Source: Lentisphaeria bacterium (GTDB lineage Bacteria > Verrucomicrobiota > Lentisphaeria > Victivallales > Victivallaceae). From it: a stretch of DNA of 64,000 nucleotides. Position numbers and translations under genes: made by a program. The notes beneath the pieces were generated by a model. That model was not told the origin of the DNA and ran no database searches. It saw only the letters and a list, made by a program, of their open reading frames with translations. Positions 63,245-64,000 of this stretch are shown in pieces (the first letter of the stretch is position 1; each line of letters opens with the position of its first letter). The DNA lies in assembly GCA_017507125.1 (NCBI GenBank), contig JAFWBQ010000130.1, forward strand, positions 1-64,000. Reading direction: 5' to 3'.

Positions 63245-63283
63245 GGGTACAAACCCCTTTGAAAGGAGTTTGTACCCTTTTTT
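63245..63283 (+). terminator. Terminator of the iclR operon
   Basis: 16 bp stem with one mismatch (GGGTACAAAC... / ...GTTTGTACCC), then six T. Confidence 0.92.
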
Positions 63284-63347
63284 CATCCTGTCGCTCCCGG
63301 ATCTTCAGAAAAATTGCAAAAAACTTGAAATTTTTCAATTTTTTATC

Positions 63348-63375
63348 TTGCAATTTGGAAATTACGGTGTATATT
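63348..63375 (+). promoter_or_regulatory. tRNA-Asp promoter
   Basis: TTGCAA at 63348-63353, spacer 16, TATATT at 63370-63375 directly preceded by TG; 42 bp before the first tRNA. Confidence 0.7.
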
Positions 63376-63416
63376 ATGGATACTGCGAAACGAAACTGAC
63401 AAGTTTTCAGTTACGC

Positions 63417-63493
63417 GGGGGAGTAGCTCAATTGGTTAGAGTACCACCCTGTCACGGTGGATGTTGCGGGTTCGATCCCCGTCTCTCTCGCCA
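63417..63493 (+). tRNA. tRNA-Asp (GTC), copy 1
   Basis: Acceptor GGGGGAG pairs with CTCTCTC (two G-U pairs), discriminator G, CCA encoded. Anticodon stem CCACC/GGTGG, loop CTGTCAC giving GTC. T loop TTCGATC. Followed by a T-run. Confidence 0.95.
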
Positions 63494-63550
63494 TTTTTTT
63501 TGCTTTTTTGCAAGAAGAAATGTGCTGACTGTAACTTTTTATTTCTGCGC

Positions 63551-63627
63551 GGGGGAGTAGCTCAATTGGTTAGAGTACCACCCTGTCACGGTGGATGTTG
63601 CGGGTTCGATCCCCGTCTCTCTCGCCA
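63551..63627 (+). tRNA. tRNA-Asp (GTC), copy 2
   Basis: Identical over all 77 nt to copy 1, 57 bp downstream, probably the same transcript. A second T-run follows. Recent tandem duplication. Confidence 0.95.
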
Positions 63628-63742
63628 TTTTTTTATTTTGATTTTTTAAACTTCTCTGCTTCTAAAAACACCTTTTTGCGGAAAAGTAAGAAAAAGTCTT
63701 TTCTTCTGCAAAAAATTCACGACTTTCCCTTTTTTATACACA

Positions 63743-64000
63743 TCAACTGTTTTCTTTGATTTTCTTACCGTCGCTGAAGGCTTTTCCGGCAACGGCACCG
63801 ATAGTATGATAGTTGTGGGTCACAGGGTCATAAATGAGGGGATGGAACTTTTCAAGGGTGATTTTTCCCTTTTCATCCAGGATCTCTTCATCAACAGAAA
63901 TATTGAGGATCTGCCCCACGGTACATCCGGTCTTGGAGTCAAAGCTGATCAGTTTGCACTCAAGACACATGGGGAACTCCTCAAACACCGGCGCATCGGC
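63743..64000 (-). CDS. Flavin reductase-like protein (C-terminal part, cut by window edge)
   Basis: The open frame runs on past the right edge; only the last 85 residues are visible. They show FPMCLECKLISFDSKTGCTVGQILNISVDEEIL and, near the end, FHPLIYDPVTHNYHTIG, as in flavoredoxin-type flavin reductase domain proteins (FMN-binding split barrel). These move electrons between flavin and other carriers in anaerobes. Start and full length cannot be judged. Confidence 0.7.
   Translation of the reverse strand, partial: ADAPVFEEFPMCLECKLISFDSKTGCTVGQILNISVDEEILDEKGKITLEKFHPLIYDPVTHNYHTIGAVAGKAFSDGKKIKENS

Noticed and set aside
63411-63627. Direct repeats as possible attachment sites
   Set aside because: The repeats are complete identical tRNA-Asp genes with no integrase nearby.

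Overview
This 64 kb window is chromosomal DNA from an anaerobic bacterium, most plausibly a Lentisphaerota (Victivallis-like) member of the PVC group. That placement is inferred from gene content, not from a marker-gene search. The evidence is several very large secreted or cytosolic glycosidase-like proteins (DUF4838 and DUF5696 type), a ferredoxin-dependent 2-oxoacid oxidoreductase, a eukaryotic-like Ser/Thr kinase and an MlaA-type outer-membrane lipoprotein. Genes are densely packed, often with 1-4 bp stop/start overlaps, and gene-free stretches are short and AT-rich. I see no rRNA, prophage, insertion sequence or CRISPR array. Three tRNA genes are present: Arg-CCT and two identical Asp-GTC.

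Layout. 1-571 has no gene but carries three tandem leftward promoter units. 0.57-3.1 kb: TrmH-type methyltransferase and a DUF5696 protein. 3.1-3.9 kb: a small orphan gene and tRNA-Arg. 3.9-12.1 kb (+): an EF-hand membrane protein, then a tightly coupled DegT aminotransferase / MsbA-like exporter / MurC-like ligase / adenine methyltransferase set. 12.1-15.2 kb (-): a MarR regulator and the FAD oxidoreductase it probably controls. 15.3-19.6 kb (-): tsaD, two metallo-beta-lactamase-fold paralogues and an ArnT-like glycosyltransferase. 19.7-26.5 kb (-): serC; a DUF4838 / Gfo-Idh / MFS sugar locus; rpsO. 26.5-31.6 kb (-): an atypical kinase followed by a secreted CBM9-like protein, a TPR-like protein and a polytopic membrane protein. 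31.7-35.1 kb (-): tig-clpP-clpX. 35.2-46.5 kb (-): an MlaA/hydrolase fusion, a 1181-residue secreted protein, DUF1805, purT, an RlmI-like methyltransferase, nagA, pgsA and rimO. 46.7-63.2 kb (+): a DJ-1/PfpI protein, rpsB-tsf, a GNAT enzyme, the vor oxidoreductase genes, DUF1015, PHP and DUF4838 proteins, and an IclR regulator with three QueG-like Fe-S proteins. 63.4-63.6 kb: tRNA-Asp x2. The right edge cuts a flavin-reductase gene.

How the genes work together. Most of the window is core machinery: translation, tRNA/rRNA modification, proteostasis, purine and serine synthesis, phospholipid synthesis. It is mixed with glycan foraging (secreted hydrolase-like proteins, nagA, oxidoreductase plus transporter). 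At least twelve transcription starts share one recognisable form, TTG-rich -35, 16-17 bp spacer and TATATT(A) -10, usually with a TG just upstream. The best candidates for undescribed biology are the MlaA/alpha-beta-hydrolase fusion, the IclR-regulated triple QueG-like reductase operon, the aminotransferase/exporter/Mur-ligase module, and the kinase-led operon whose kinase lacks the usual ATP-binding lysine.
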